Below are positions 19,004 to 27,690 of a stretch of DNA of 64,000 nt, one piece after another. Made by a program: the position numbers and the translations under genes. The stretch is taken from positions 124,001 through 188,000 of the forward strand of contig NZ_MTHD01000005.1 in the NCBI RefSeq assembly GCF_001956855.1, written 5' to 3'. Below the pieces are notes generated by a model. That model had not been told where the DNA came from. It saw only the letters and a list, made by a program, of their open reading frames with translations, and did no database searches. The DNA is from Azonexus hydrophilus. Lineage in GTDB: Bacteria > Pseudomonadota > Gammaproteobacteria > Burkholderiales > Rhodocyclaceae. Numbering within the stretch: position 1 is the stretch's first letter; each line of letters opens with the position of its first letter.

Positions 19004-20524
19004 TTACATCGCTCCCTGGCGCAGGTAGCGCAGGTGCCAGCTCAACGCTTCTTCGAGCAGGTGCGGCGTCTGCTTGCCCGGGGAGTGGTCGAGCGCGCGC
19101 TTGTAGTAGTCGCTCAGCGCCGGCTTGAAGTGCGGATGCGCGCAGTTGTCGATGACCGCCCGCGCACGCTGCTTCGGCGACAGGCCGCGCAGGTCGGCGA
19201 GGCCCTGCTCGGTGACCAGGATCTGCACGTCGTGCTCGGTGTGGTCGACGTGCGAGGCCATCGGCACGATGCAGGAAATCTCGCCGCCGCGTGCCTGCGA
19301 CGGGGTCATGAAGATCGACAGGAAGGCGTTGCGGGCGAAATCGCCGGAGCCGCCGATGCCGTTCATGATCTTGGTACCCATCACGTGCGTCGAATTGACG
19401 TTGCCGTAGATGTCGGCCTCGATCATCCCGTTCATGGCGATGACGCCGAGGCGGCGGATGATTTCCGGGTGGTTCGAGATTTCCTGCGGGCGCAGGATGA
19501 TGTTGTTCTTGTAGCGGCCGAGGTCGGCGTTGAGCTCGGCCAGCGCGCCGGAACTGAGCGAGAAGGCGGTGGCCGAGGCGCAGGTCAGCTTGCCCGACTT
19601 GATCATCTCGAGCATGCCGTCCTGGAGGACTTCGGTATAGGCGGTCAGATTCTCGAACGGGCCCTGGTTGAGGCCGGCCATCACCGCGTTGGCGATGTTG
19701 CCGACGCCCGACTGCAGCGGCAGCAGATTGGCCGGCAGGCGGCCCTTCTTGACCTCGTGTTCGAGGAATTCGAGGATGTGCCCGGCGATCTTGCGCGAAT
19801 TTTCGTCCGGCGCCGAGAACGCCGAGTTGCGGTCGGGGCTGTGCGTCTCGACGACGGCGATGACCTTGGCCGGGTCGCAGCGCAGGTAGGCCTCGCCGAT
19901 CCGGTCCTGGGTGCGCAGCAGCGGAATCGGCTTGCGGTTCGGCGGCAATTGGGTGCCGTAGTAGATGTCGTGCATGCCCTCGAGTTCGGGGTTCTGCCAG
20001 GAATTGACCTCGAGGATGACCTTGTCGGCCTGGTCCAGCCAGGTCTTGTTGTTGCCGACCGACGACGACGGGATCAGGCGGCCGTCTTCGAGGATGCCGG
20101 TGACTTCGACGACGGCGATGTCGAGCTTGCCGAGGAAGCCGGACCAGACGAACTGGGCGACGTGCGACAGGTGGATGTCGATGTACTCCATCTCGCCGGC
20201 GTTGATCCGCTTGCGGCAGGTCGGGTCGGACTGGTAGGGCAGGCGCATCTCGACGCCGTCGACCATCGCCAGCGCACCGTCGAGGTCGGGCGCGGTCGAG
20301 GCGCCGGTCCACACGCCGATCTTGAATTTCTTGCCGTAGATGTTGGCGTCCATGATCCGCTTGGCCAGCGCCGACGGCACCGCCTTCGGATAACCCGAGC
20401 CGGTGAAGCCGCTCATGCCGACGTTGACGCCGGATGGAATCAGGCTGGCCGCTTCCTCGGCCGACATGATCTTGTTGCGCAGCTTGGCGCACTGGATGCG
20501 TGAGGATCCGCTGGGGTTCTGCAT
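19004..20524 (-). CDS. Succinyl-CoA:acetate (or propionyl-CoA:succinate) CoA-transferase family enzyme
   Basis: A 506-residue member of the acetyl-CoA hydrolase/transferase family (Cat1/AarC/ScpC group), which moves CoA between succinate and acetate or propionate. Family blocks include VNVGMSGFTGSGYPKAVP, GAMEY-like region MEYIDIHLSHV, PLQSGVGNIANAVMAGL, GTKIMNGIGGSGDFARNAFLS, SHVDHTEHDVQILVTEQGLADLRG. The start MQNPSGSSRIQCAKLRNKIMSAEEAA at 20524 follows an AGGAT site; the frame is open further upstream through a terminator hairpin, so a longer start is unlikely. It is followed by the bestrophin gene. With the AckA-PduL fusion it forms an acetate/propionate activation and release cluster. 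Confidence 0.92.
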   Translation of the reverse strand: MQNPSGSSRIQCAKLRNKIMSAEEAASLIPSGVNVGMSGFTGSGYPKAVPSALAKRIMDANIYGKKFKIGVWTGASTAPDLDGALAMVDGVEMRLPYQSDPTCRKRINAGEMEYIDIHLSHVAQFVWSGFLGKLDIAVVEVTGILEDGRLIPSSSVGNNKTWLDQADKVILEVNSWQNPELEGMHDIYYGTQLPPNRKPIPLLRTQDRIGEAYLRCDPAKVIAVVETHSPDRNSAFSAPDENSRKIAGHILEFLEHEVKKGRLPANLLPLQSGVGNIANAVMAGLNQGPFENLTAYTEVLQDGMLEMIKSGKLTCASATAFSLSSGALAELNADLGRYKNNIILRPQEISNHPEIIRRLGVIAMNGMIEADIYGNVNSTHVMGTKIMNGIGGSGDFARNAFLSIFMTPSQARGGEISCIVPMASHVDHTEHDVQILVTEQGLADLRGLSPKQRARAVIDNCAHPHFKPALSDYYKRALDHSPGKQTPHLLEEALSWHLRYLRQGAM

Positions 20525-20547
20525 GGTGGTTATCGATCCTGGGGAAG

Positions 20548-20574
20548 AAAAAAAGGCCCGCACGAAGCGGGCCT
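20548..20574 (-). terminator. Attenuator-like terminator in the leader of the CoA-transferase gene
   Basis: On the minus strand the stem AGGCCCGC/GCGGGCCT (loop TTCGT) is followed by a run of seven or more T, a canonical intrinsic terminator. It lies about 24 bases upstream of the CoA-transferase start, just before its ribosome binding site, and no minus-strand gene lies upstream of it. It therefore most likely acts as an attenuator in a leader of up to about 230 bases. The sequence just before it (GGGCTTTTGAGGCCC) can pair alternatively with the 5' arm of the stem. Confidence 0.7.
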
Positions 20575-20812
20575 CAAAAGCCCACAACTCAAGGGCGCGT
20601 GATGCTCAGAGGAGACTGAGACAAGGGGGGAATCCCGCCGGGGCGCCGGGTAGGGCGACAGGACTGGAAAAGCGGAGCCTTGAAGGCGGGTAGCATCGTG
20701 TTCCGGTTTTCGTGAAGTTGCGGGATTCGCTGGGGCGCAACGATAAGGGCTCCATTGCCGGCCGACAAACGACACTTTATGATGCGACAGGAAAGTAAAA
20801 CTTAATCGTAAA

Positions 20813-21754
20813 ATGGCCTATCGACTTCCCCCGTTACCAGCATTGCGTGCCTTCGAGGCCGCTGCCCGCCACCTCAGTTTCAAGCAGGCGGCGGAGGAAC
20901 TGCACGTGACGCCGGCGGCGATCAGCCAGCAGATCCGTCAGCTTGAGGATTATCTCGGCCTGCCCTTGTTCCGCCGGCTGACCCGGGCGGTCGAGCTGAC
21001 GCCGCAGGGGGCGGCGATGTTGCCGAAATTGCGCGAGGGTTTCGACTGTCTGGCGCTTGCCGTTGACCGAACCCGCCAGGGTGGCGATGGCCCGTTGACC
21101 ATCCATGCCCCGCCGTCCTTTGCTTCGCGCTGGCTGGTGCCGCGCCTGCCGCGCTTCGGCGCGCTGCATCCGGGCATCGCACTGCGCCTGTCGAGCGTTG
21201 CCGACAACGTCGACCGCCAGGGCGAAACGGCGTTGCTCGACCTGCGCCGGGTCGATCCGCGCAGCGCCGCCAGCGAACTGGCGATCCGTTACGGTACCGG
21301 CAACTATCCCGGGCAGCGGGTGGAGAAGATGTTCGTGCCGGATTACGTGACGGTATGCAGCCCGCGCCTGCCGACGCCTGCCCGGCCACTGGCGATGCCG
21401 GCCGACCTGGCCGGGCATGTGCTGATCCACGACGAAACCATCGCCGACCAGGGACTGCAGCCGGGGTGGACGCAATGGCTGGCGCTGGCCGGTATCGGCG
21501 GCATCGACGCCCGTCGTGGCCTGCGTTTTTCCAACGCGATCATGGCCGTTGAAGCTGCCCTCGACGGCCAGGGTGTCGCGCTGGTGCCCTTGCCGCTGGT
21601 CGAGGCCGATATCGCCGCCGGTCGTCTGTACCAGCCGTTCGCGCTGAGCATGCCGTCACCGTATGCCTATTACCTGGTGATACCGGAAGCGATGGCCGAA
21701 CGGCCCGCCGTCGCTGCCTTCAGCGCCTGGATTCTGGCCGAAGGCGGGCGTTGA
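20813..21754 (+). CDS. LysR-family regulator, GcvA-like
   Basis: A 313-residue LysR-type regulator with the helix-turn-helix at residues 15-65 (FEAAARHLSFKQAAEELHVTPAAISQQIRQLEDYLG) typical of the GcvA subgroup (PALRAFEAAARH), followed by a normal substrate-binding domain. It is transcribed divergently from the CoA-transferase gene with 288 bases between the start codons, the usual arrangement for a LysR protein controlling its neighbour. The inducer is unknown. Confidence 0.88.
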   Translation: MAYRLPPLPALRAFEAAARHLSFKQAAEELHVTPAAISQQIRQLEDYLGLPLFRRLTRAVELTPQGAAMLPKLREGFDCLALAVDRTRQGGDGPLTIHAPPSFASRWLVPRLPRFGALHPGIALRLSSVADNVDRQGETALLDLRRVDPRSAASELAIRYGTGNYPGQRVEKMFVPDYVTVCSPRLPTPARPLAMPADLAGHVLIHDETIADQGLQPGWTQWLALAGIGGIDARRGLRFSNAIMAVEAALDGQGVALVPLPLVEADIAAGRLYQPFALSMPSPYAYYLVIPEAMAERPAVAAFSAWILAEGGR

Positions 21755-21817
21755 CCGCAGCAGTCCGGCGTTTCATTCCGTTTGGTTGCTGCGAATGCGA
21801 TGTGTTAACATCGCCGG

Positions 21818-22045
21818 CGTTGGTGCTCGCGGCATGATTCCTTTGCCGCGGTTCAACGGGAAGCTGGGGGAAGAAAGTCCTGCAGGACCGATTCTTCTAA
21901 CCAGCGCTGCCCCCGCAACGGTAAGTGGACGGGTCGGGCCTTTCGGTTCCACCCTGCTTTCGTCTCTTGAGCCACTGGTGATGTGTTCGCGCATCATTGG
22001 GAAGGCGACGAAGGTTGTCTCCACCAGCCCGGATACCGGCCAACG
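21818..22045 (+). promoter_or_regulatory. Cobalamin (B12) riboswitch
   Basis: A full AdoCbl-class riboswitch is readable. The closing stem is CGTTGG (21818-21823) with CCAACG (22040-22045). In between are AACGGGAAGC, the B12 box GCTGCCCCCGCAACGGTAA, GAGCCACTG, GGGAAGGCG and CCAGCCCGGATACCGG, in the usual order and spacing. It lies on the strand of the four downstream genes and should reduce their expression when cobalamin is plentiful. Confidence 0.96.
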
Positions 22046-22083
22046 AGGTGGACCAGTGAACAACCGGTCTGTAGTGCCAACAG

Positions 22084-22116
22084 GTCGACGGGGATGTCGA
22101 CGACGGCGATTTTTTT
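22084..22116 (+). promoter_or_regulatory. Possible expression platform of the riboswitch
   Basis: A GTCGAC (22084-22089) can pair with a second GTCGAC (22096-22101), and a run of seven T follows at 22110-22116. This may be a regulated terminator, or the hairpin may mask a start codon (ATG at 22094 lies in the loop). The T-run is 8 bases beyond the stem, so the terminator is not ideal. Confidence 0.45.
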
Positions 22117-22126
22117 GGTATTCGAC

Positions 22127-22663
22127 ATGTTTCCTTCCTTTTCTGGCGTCGCCCCCGCTGCGCGCCTGCTCGCCTGCGCTTTCGCCGCCGGCACCTGCAT
22201 TTCCTTCAACGCGCACGCCCACGGCACGCATACTCACGGCCACGGGACGGCGCGCCTGACGGTCGACGGGCCGGTCGTCGAGGTCAGTATCGATGTTCCG
22301 CTCGAAAGTTATCTCGGCTACGACTATCCGCCGCACGGTGAAGCGCAGCAGCAAGTGTGGGATGCCTTCGCGGCCCGCGTCGGCAATCCGCTGAATTTCA
22401 TCGAACCGGCCGCCGAGGCGCGGTGCACGGTGACGGCAGCGAGCACGACACCCGATATCGGCAAGGCAACGCCGGCGGTCGATATCAGCAACGTGGTCCT
22501 CGCCGTGAAGTTTCATTGCGAGCAGCCGGCGGCGCTGAAGTCCTTCTCGCTGCATGCTTTCCGCGATCATCCGGGCCTGAAGCAACTGCGCGTGCAGATG
22601 CAGTTGAATGGCCAGCGCAAGACGGTCACGGTGCGCCCGCGCTTCCCGGCCATCACGCTCTGA
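22127..22663 (+). CDS. Exported DUF2796 (ZrgA-like) metal-binding protein
   Basis: A 178-residue secreted protein. The signal peptide ends with SFNAHA, immediately followed by a histidine-rich stretch HGTHTHGHGTARLTVDGP. The pattern H-x-H-G-x-A-x-L-x-V and IDVPLESYLGYDYPPH matches DUF2796, the family of the Vibrio zinc-uptake protein ZrgA. Start at 22127 is chosen because a normal signal peptide follows and a T-run lies just upstream; ATG at 22094 is the alternative and would add 11 residues. First gene behind the cobalamin riboswitch, 12 bases before the ExbB-like gene. A role in binding cobalt, zinc or a corrinoid in the periplasm is inference. Confidence 0.78.
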   Translation: MFPSFSGVAPAARLLACAFAAGTCISFNAHAHGTHTHGHGTARLTVDGPVVEVSIDVPLESYLGYDYPPHGEAQQQVWDAFAARVGNPLNFIEPAAEARCTVTAASTTPDIGKATPAVDISNVVLAVKFHCEQPAALKSFSLHAFRDHPGLKQLRVQMQLNGQRKTVTVRPRFPAITL

Positions 22664-22675
22664 GGATCATCGCCC

Positions 22676-23140
22676 ATGCTTGAAGCCGGTTTCCTGCAGT
22701 TGGCGCAGTGGTTGCTGACGCCCATTCTCGTGCTGCTTGCTGCAGCCTTCATTTACGCACTCTGGATGGCCGGGATGGTGGCGATGGAAGCCTGGCAACG
22801 CCGCGCCAACCCGGCGTTTTCCAGCCTGCATCTGGCGCCCGGCATGGATTTCGAGGAGCTTGAACTGTTCGCCCTGCGCCGGCTCGAACCGCTGCGCCTG
22901 CTCAGCCGGGTGACGCCGATGCTCGGTCTGATCGCCACGATGATTCCGCTCGGCCCGGCCTTGCAGGGTGTGGCCAGCGGCCAGGGCAACGCCGCCCTGT
23001 CGGTGTTCAGCAACGCCTTTGCCGGCGTCGTCCTGGCGCTGGCGGCAGCAGCCATCGGGCTGGTTCTCTACTCGCTGCGCCGACGCTGGTTGCTGGCCGA
23101 ACTGCTGGTCATCCGCAAGCGCCTGGGAGCGGGGCAATGA
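22676..23140 (+). CDS. MotA/TolQ/ExbB-like proton channel protein
   Basis: A 154-residue membrane protein with three hydrophobic segments. The stretch LLSRVTPMLGLIATMIPLGPALQGVASGQGNAALSVFSNAFAGVVLALAAAAIGLVLYSLRRRW is the MotA_ExbB signature, with the threonine- and proline-containing helix pattern (TPMLGLIATMIPLG). It is shorter than ExbB. A GAGG site precedes the start at 22676, and the next gene starts inside its stop codon (ATGA). Together with DUF2149 it probably forms an energy-transducing pair using the proton gradient. Confidence 0.88.
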   Translation: MLEAGFLQLAQWLLTPILVLLAAAFIYALWMAGMVAMEAWQRRANPAFSSLHLAPGMDFEELELFALRRLEPLRLLSRVTPMLGLIATMIPLGPALQGVASGQGNAALSVFSNAFAGVVLALAAAAIGLVLYSLRRRWLLAELLVIRKRLGAGQ

Positions 23141-23463
23141 GCCTGAAACACTTCAGCATTTTCGAGGAAGACGACGATGATCCGATGCTGTCGTCGATCA
23201 ACCTGGTCGACGTCTTCCTGGTGCTGGTCGTGGCGCTGATGGCTGCGGTCAACCTGTCGACGAAGCCGGAAAACGCCGCGGCAAACACGGCAAAATCGCC
23301 GGTGGAAATGGTCATTCGCGAGAATGGCCAGGAAATCCGTTACAAAGGTACCGGCAGCAGCGGCGAAGGCGACGGCGTACGCGCCGGCGTCGCCTACCGG
23401 CTGCGCGACGGCAGCATCATCTACGTGCCCGAAGGCGAAGCCTCGCCGCCTGCCGCGGATTGA
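23137..23463 (+). CDS. DUF2149 (ExbD-like) protein
   Basis: A 108-residue protein with one N-terminal membrane segment (SSINLVDVFLVLVVALMAAVNLS) preceded by acidic residues (EEDDDDPML). The pattern P-M-x-x-x-x-N-L-V-D-V is that of DUF2149. Location and topology match ExbD/TolR: the conserved aspartate lies at the membrane entry and the rest is periplasmic. Overlaps the ExbB-like gene by 4 bases and the CobN-like gene follows at once. Confidence 0.86.
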   Translation: MSLKHFSIFEEDDDDPMLSSINLVDVFLVLVVALMAAVNLSTKPENAAANTAKSPVEMVIRENGQEIRYKGTGSSGEGDGVRAGVAYRLRDGSIIYVPEGEASPPAAD

Positions 23464-23468
23464 TCCGC

Positions 23469-26400
23469 ATGGTTCATCGTTTTTTCCGGGCGCTGGCCAT
23501 CGCCGCCCTGTGCTGCTGGGCGGCCGTGGCGCAGGCCCGGCAACTGCTGTGGCTGACTGCCGACATCACGCCAGCGGCGCGGACGGCCGTTGTCGAGCGG
23601 ATGGCGGCGGAACAGGGCTGGCAACTGCGGCACCTTGATCATCCGTTGAACGACACGCCGGCGCTGACCGGCGAGCAGCGTGCCGCTCTGGCACAGGCGC
23701 TGCCCGGTGCCGACATGGTCTGGGTCGATGCGCCACATGCGACGGCGAGAAGCCGCCTGGAAAAGCTGTTCGGCGAGCAGTTGACCGCATACGCGGCACG
23801 CCAGCCGCAACGGCTGGTGTGGATTGGCGCCGAAGCCGGCGGCGATCCGGCGGTGGCTGACCTGGCCGGCCGTGTTGCCGGCTACCTGCGTTTTGGCGGT
23901 GAAGACAACATCCGCCATGCCTTCATGCTTGCCAGCGCCTGGCAGCAACAGCCGCAAACCCCGGTGGCCGGACTCCTGCCCGGCCTGCCGCCGGCCCGGG
24001 CATGGCCGCAACGCGGCCTGTACCACCCGGACGCTGGCAGCTTTTTTGCCGATATCGGGCAGTTGACCGCATGGCAGGCGCGCCAGCCGCATTTGCGCGA
24101 CTTGCCGGCCGTTGCGCTGCTCGTCCATCGTCATCATTTCGTCAATGCCGAAACCGGCTGGCTGGAACAGTGGCTGCGCCTGTTCGCAGCGCGCGGCATG
24201 TTTGCCTATGCAGTGTTCGGCCAGCAGCTCGACAGTCGCGGACTGGCCGAATTGCTCGCACTCCCCGATGGCGCGGCGCATCCGCGGGCGCTGGTGCTGC
24301 ACCAGCTGGCCTCGCAATCGAGCGCACTGCAGGCGCTGTTCGATCAATGGGGCGTGCCGGTGCTCGCCACCCAGCCTTACCGGCATGGCGACATCGCTGC
24401 CTGGGAAGCCGATCCCGCCGGCCTGAAACTGTCCGATACGCCGTTCTACCTGGTGCAACCGGAAGCCGCCGGCGCTGTCGATCCGCTGGTGGTCACCGCA
24501 CATGCCGACGGTGGCCGGCAGACGCAATTGATCCCGCGCCAGGCCGAGGCCGTGGCCGCCAAGGCCAGACGCCTGATCCAGCTGCGCGATACGCCGCCAG
24601 CGAAGAGAAAGCTGGTGGCGATGGTCTACAACTATCCGCCCGGCGGCAGCAATTTCGGCGCCTCCTTCCTCAATGTCCCGCGCAGCCTGGAAGTCGTCAG
24701 CGGCGCGCTGGCGCAAGCCGGCTACACCACGCAGCAGGTTGCCGAGGCGACCTGGATCAAGTCGCTGCAGCAACTGCTCGGCGCCTATTACCCGGATGGC
24801 GATTTGCGCGCCTTGCTGGCCAACGATCAGGCGGCGGCCCTGCCGCTGCGCGATTACCTGGCCTGGTGGCAGGCCTTGCCAGCAGCGCAGCGGCGCCGGA
24901 TCGAAAGTGTCTGGGGCGTGCCGACGCGCAGCCGCTATCTGGTCGAATGGCAGGGCGAACCGGTTTTCGTCATTCCCCGCCTGCAGTTCGGCAATCTTGC
25001 CGTGCTGCCGCAACCGCCGCGCGAGGAAACCCTGCATCGCGGCCAGAATCCCTTCATGCACCGTAGCCGTCAGCCGCTGTCGCATCACTACCTGGCGGTT
25101 TACCTGTGGGCCCGCCAGGCCGATGCCCTGATTCATTTCGGCACGCACGGAACGCAGGAATGGGCCACCGGCAAATCGCGCGGTCTCGATGTGCTCGACG
25201 ATGCGTTGCTGCCGCTCGGCGATGTGCCGGTGGTCTATCCCTACATCGTCGACAACCTGGGCGAGGCGCTGACCGCGAAGCGACGCGGCCGTGCCGTGCT
25301 GGTCAGCCATCGCACGCCGGTCTTCGCCACCACCGGTCTGGCGGGCGGGATGGCGCAACTGCATGAACTGATGCACGAGTGGGCCATCGCCGACCAGGGG
25401 CCGACGCGCGAGGCCATCGGCGACCGGCTGACGACCCTGATTGTCGACAGCCGCCTGCACCACGACCTGAAATGGTCGGCTGAACGGGTGCGCGCCGAAC
25501 TCGATCCCTTTCTCGAACTGCTGCATCCCTGGCTCGACCAACTGGCCCACGGCAGCCAGCCGCAGGGCCTCGCGGTGTTCGGCCGGGCGCCTGGCGAAGA
25601 ACTGCGGCGGCAGACCATACTCCAGTCGCTGCGCACACCGCTGCTCGACGCGCTGGGCGAGGACGTGGACGAAACCTTCCTGATGGATCACCGGCGGATC
25701 GCCGAATCGCGCCCGATGCAGTGGCTGAAGCTCGCCTTGCAGGACGCGGAAGCCGCCAGCCAGCTCGATCTGCGTCCGCAGCAGGCGGAGAACGCGGTGC
25801 CGAACCGCGCCGCAGTACACCGGATCGACCGCGAGGCACTGCTGGCGCTGGCCGAGCGGGCGCAGGAACTGGACCGCCTGCTGGCGACAGAGAACGAAAT
25901 GCCGGGATTGCTGGCGGCGCTGGAGGGGCGCTTCCTGCCGGCGGCATATGGCGGCGACCCGGTGCGTAATCCGGAAAGCCTGCCGACCGGGCGCAACCTG
26001 ACCGGTCTCGACCCGAGCCGGCTGCCGACCCGGCAGGCATACACCGTGGCCGAACTGATGTTTGACAACTGGCTGCAGACCTGGCGCAGCGAACATGGCG
26101 GCAAATATCCCGAGCGCCTGGCGCTGTCATTATGGGCCGGCGAAACCCTCCGCCATCAGGGCATCATGGAAGCGCAGGCGCTGGTCGCACTGGGCGTTCG
26201 CCCGGTCTGGGACAATGCCGGCCGGCCGCGTGGCGTGACGGTAATTCCGCTGGCCGAACTCGGTCGACCGCGCGTCGATGTGCTGCTCAGCGTCACCGGC
26301 TCCTACCGCGACCAGTTTCCGGCACTGATGGCGCTGGTCGACACAGCCATCGCCGAGGTCAGCCATGCCGAGCCGGCAGGTGCGGTGGCCAGCCACAGCC

Positions 26401-27521
26401 GGGACGTTGCCCGCGAACTGGCTGTTCAGGGCGTACCGGCCAAGCTGGCCGGACTGATCGGGCAGGCCCGCGTTTTCGGCAATCCCGTCGGCGACTACGG
26501 GACCGGCATCGACGCCGCCGTGCAGGACGACGGTTTGCGGGTGCGCGATGCGCGCCTGGGCGAATTGTTCCTGCAGCGGATGAGCCAGCCTTATCTCGGT
26601 GGCGTGCCGGTCGACGGCGTCAGCACGGCGGTGGCTGCCCGCTCGCTGGCCGCCGGCTTGCGCCGGACCGACGCGGCCTTGCTGTCGCGGACCTCCAACC
26701 TGTACGGCATGGCCAGTTCGGACGACCCGTTCCAGTATCTCGGCGGCCTGGCCGCCGCCGCGCGCAGTGCCGGGCGTCAGGAAGCGCTGCCGCTGTACGT
26801 GAACCAGTTGCAGAACGCCGATGAACCCTTCACCCAGAGCGCGCAGCAAAGCCTGGCGCTGGAAATGCAGGCGCGTTACCTGCATCCCGGCTGGGTCGAG
26901 GCCTTGAAGAAAGAGGGCTACGCCGGTACTTTGCAGGTACTGAAGGCGGTGCAGAACAGCTGGGGCTGGCAGAGCGTCACCGACGGCATGGTGCGCGAGG
27001 ACCACTGGCAGGGTTTCTACGATGTCTATGTCCGCGACAGTCACGGTCTCGATGTGCCGGCCTGGTTGCGCAGCCATCCGCAGGCCTATGCCCAGACGCT
27101 GGAGCGCTTGATCCAGGCGCAACGTCAGGGCCACTGGTCGCCGGACCTGGCGACGCGCCAACAACTGGCCGGCCTGTACGACGAACTGACCAAGCAGGCG
27201 CCGCTGGCGCAGGAACTCGCTGGCGTCCGCCAGTGGGTTGACAAGGTGCTCGACAAGTCGCGCCCGGTGCGGCAAACCGAAAAGGGAAACACCACCGGCG
27301 TGGTGCTGGCCAACGGCAGCGCAATCCTGCCGGTGAGCAGCCCGGCGCCGGCGAATGCCGCAACGCCGGCAAACGCCTATGTACCGGTCCGCGGACAAGT
27401 CCTGAGCCGGGTCGAGCGCCAGACCGGGCAGGAAGTCATGACCTGGCTTGGTCTGTTGCTGATCCTGCTGGCGGTCACTGGCGGGGCCGTACAGCAATGG
27501 GAGCGCGGCCGCCGGCGCTGA
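23469..27521 (+). CDS. Exported CobN-like metallochelatase with C-terminal membrane anchor
   Basis: A 1350-residue CobN/BchH-family protein. The chelatase large-subunit signature is clear (HFGTHGTQEWATGKSRGLDV near residue 560, YPYIVDNLGEALTAKRRGRAV, LSVTGSYRDQFPALMALVD, SNLYGMASSDDPFQYLGGLA). Unlike cytosolic CobN it begins with a signal peptide (FFRALAIAALCCWAAVAQA) and ends with a single hydrophobic helix (WLGLLLILLAVTGGAVQQW) plus a basic tail, so the catalytic body should be periplasmic and anchored by its C-terminus. This resembles the HmuS-type CobN-like proteins encoded with ExbB- and DUF2149-like partners in heme systems. Control by a cobalamin riboswitch points instead to a corrinoid or cobalt. 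No CobS/CobT or ChlI/ChlD partner and no TonB-dependent receptor are present here. Start: ATG at 23469; TTG at 23460 is possible. Confidence 0.9.
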   Translation: MVHRFFRALAIAALCCWAAVAQARQLLWLTADITPAARTAVVERMAAEQGWQLRHLDHPLNDTPALTGEQRAALAQALPGADMVWVDAPHATARSRLEKLFGEQLTAYAARQPQRLVWIGAEAGGDPAVADLAGRVAGYLRFGGEDNIRHAFMLASAWQQQPQTPVAGLLPGLPPARAWPQRGLYHPDAGSFFADIGQLTAWQARQPHLRDLPAVALLVHRHHFVNAETGWLEQWLRLFAARGMFAYAVFGQQLDSRGLAELLALPDGAAHPRALVLHQLASQSSALQALFDQWGVPVLATQPYRHGDIAAWEADPAGLKLSDTPFYLVQPEAAGAVDPLVVTAHADGGRQTQLIPRQAEAVAAKARRLIQLRDTPPAKRKLVAMVYNYPPGGSNFGASFLNVPRSLEVVSGALAQAGYTTQQVAEATWIKSLQQLLGAYYPDGDLRALLANDQAAALPLRDYLAWWQALPAAQRRRIESVWGVPTRSRYLVEWQGEPVFVIPRLQFGNLAVLPQPPREETLHRGQNPFMHRSRQPLSHHYLAVYLWARQADALIHFGTHGTQEWATGKSRGLDVLDDALLPLGDVPVVYPYIVDNLGEALTAKRRGRAVLVSHRTPVFATTGLAGGMAQLHELMHEWAIADQGPTREAIGDRLTTLIVDSRLHHDLKWSAERVRAELDPFLELLHPWLDQLAHGSQPQGLAVFGRAPGEELRRQTILQSLRTPLLDALGEDVDETFLMDHRRIAESRPMQWLKLALQDAEAASQLDLRPQQAENAVPNRAAVHRIDREALLALAERAQELDRLLATENEMPGLLAALEGRFLPAAYGGDPVRNPESLPTGRNLTGLDPSRLPTRQAYTVAELMFDNWLQTWRSEHGGKYPERLALSLWAGETLRHQGIMEAQALVALGVRPVWDNAGRPRGVTVIPLAELGRPRVDVLLSVTGSYRDQFPALMALVDTAIAEVSHAEPAGAVASHSRDVARELAVQGVPAKLAGLIGQARVFGNPVGDYGTGIDAAVQDDGLRVRDARLGELFLQRMSQPYLGGVPVDGVSTAVAARSLAAGLRRTDAALLSRTSNLYGMASSDDPFQYLGGLAAAARSAGRQEALPLYVNQLQNADEPFTQSAQQSLALEMQARYLHPGWVEALKKEGYAGTLQVLKAVQNSWGWQSVTDGMVREDHWQGFYDVYVRDSHGLDVPAWLRSHPQAYAQTLERLIQAQRQGHWSPDLATRQQLAGLYDELTKQAPLAQELAGVRQWVDKVLDKSRPVRQTEKGNTTGVVLANGSAILPVSSPAPANAATPANAYVPVRGQVLSRVERQTGQEVMTWLGLLLILLAVTGGAVQQWERGRRR

Positions 27522-27628
27522 CCGCGCTCATTGGTGGTGGCAACTGCAGGCGGTGCCCAGCCCGAAGAAACAGGCGGGGAAGGATGCGCAGAACCGGGTC
27601 GGATTCATACCGGGCTGGATCAGGCTTG

Positions 27629-27648
27629 TGCAATGTTATAACATTGCA
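27629..27648. promoter_or_regulatory. Zur-type operator
   Basis: A perfect 20-base palindrome, TGCAATGTTATAACATTGCA, contains the TGTTATAACA core characteristic of proteobacterial Zur boxes. It lies about 42 bases before the first gene of the zinc-uptake operon and should repress it when zinc is sufficient. Confidence 0.88.
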
Positions 27649-27690
27649 ATTTGCTGAGCCTTCCGCTCTGGTTCTCATCGGCATCGATCC

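Noticed and set aside
18108..20492. A 794-codon minus-strand frame overlapping the CoA-transferase and bestrophin in another frame
   Set aside because: Extremely arginine- and proline-rich, spans the junction of two real genes, no homology pattern.
23421..26096. An 891-codon minus-strand frame opposite the CobN-like gene
   Set aside because: Shadow of the CobN-like gene; composition dominated by R, Q, G, A and no recognisable motif.
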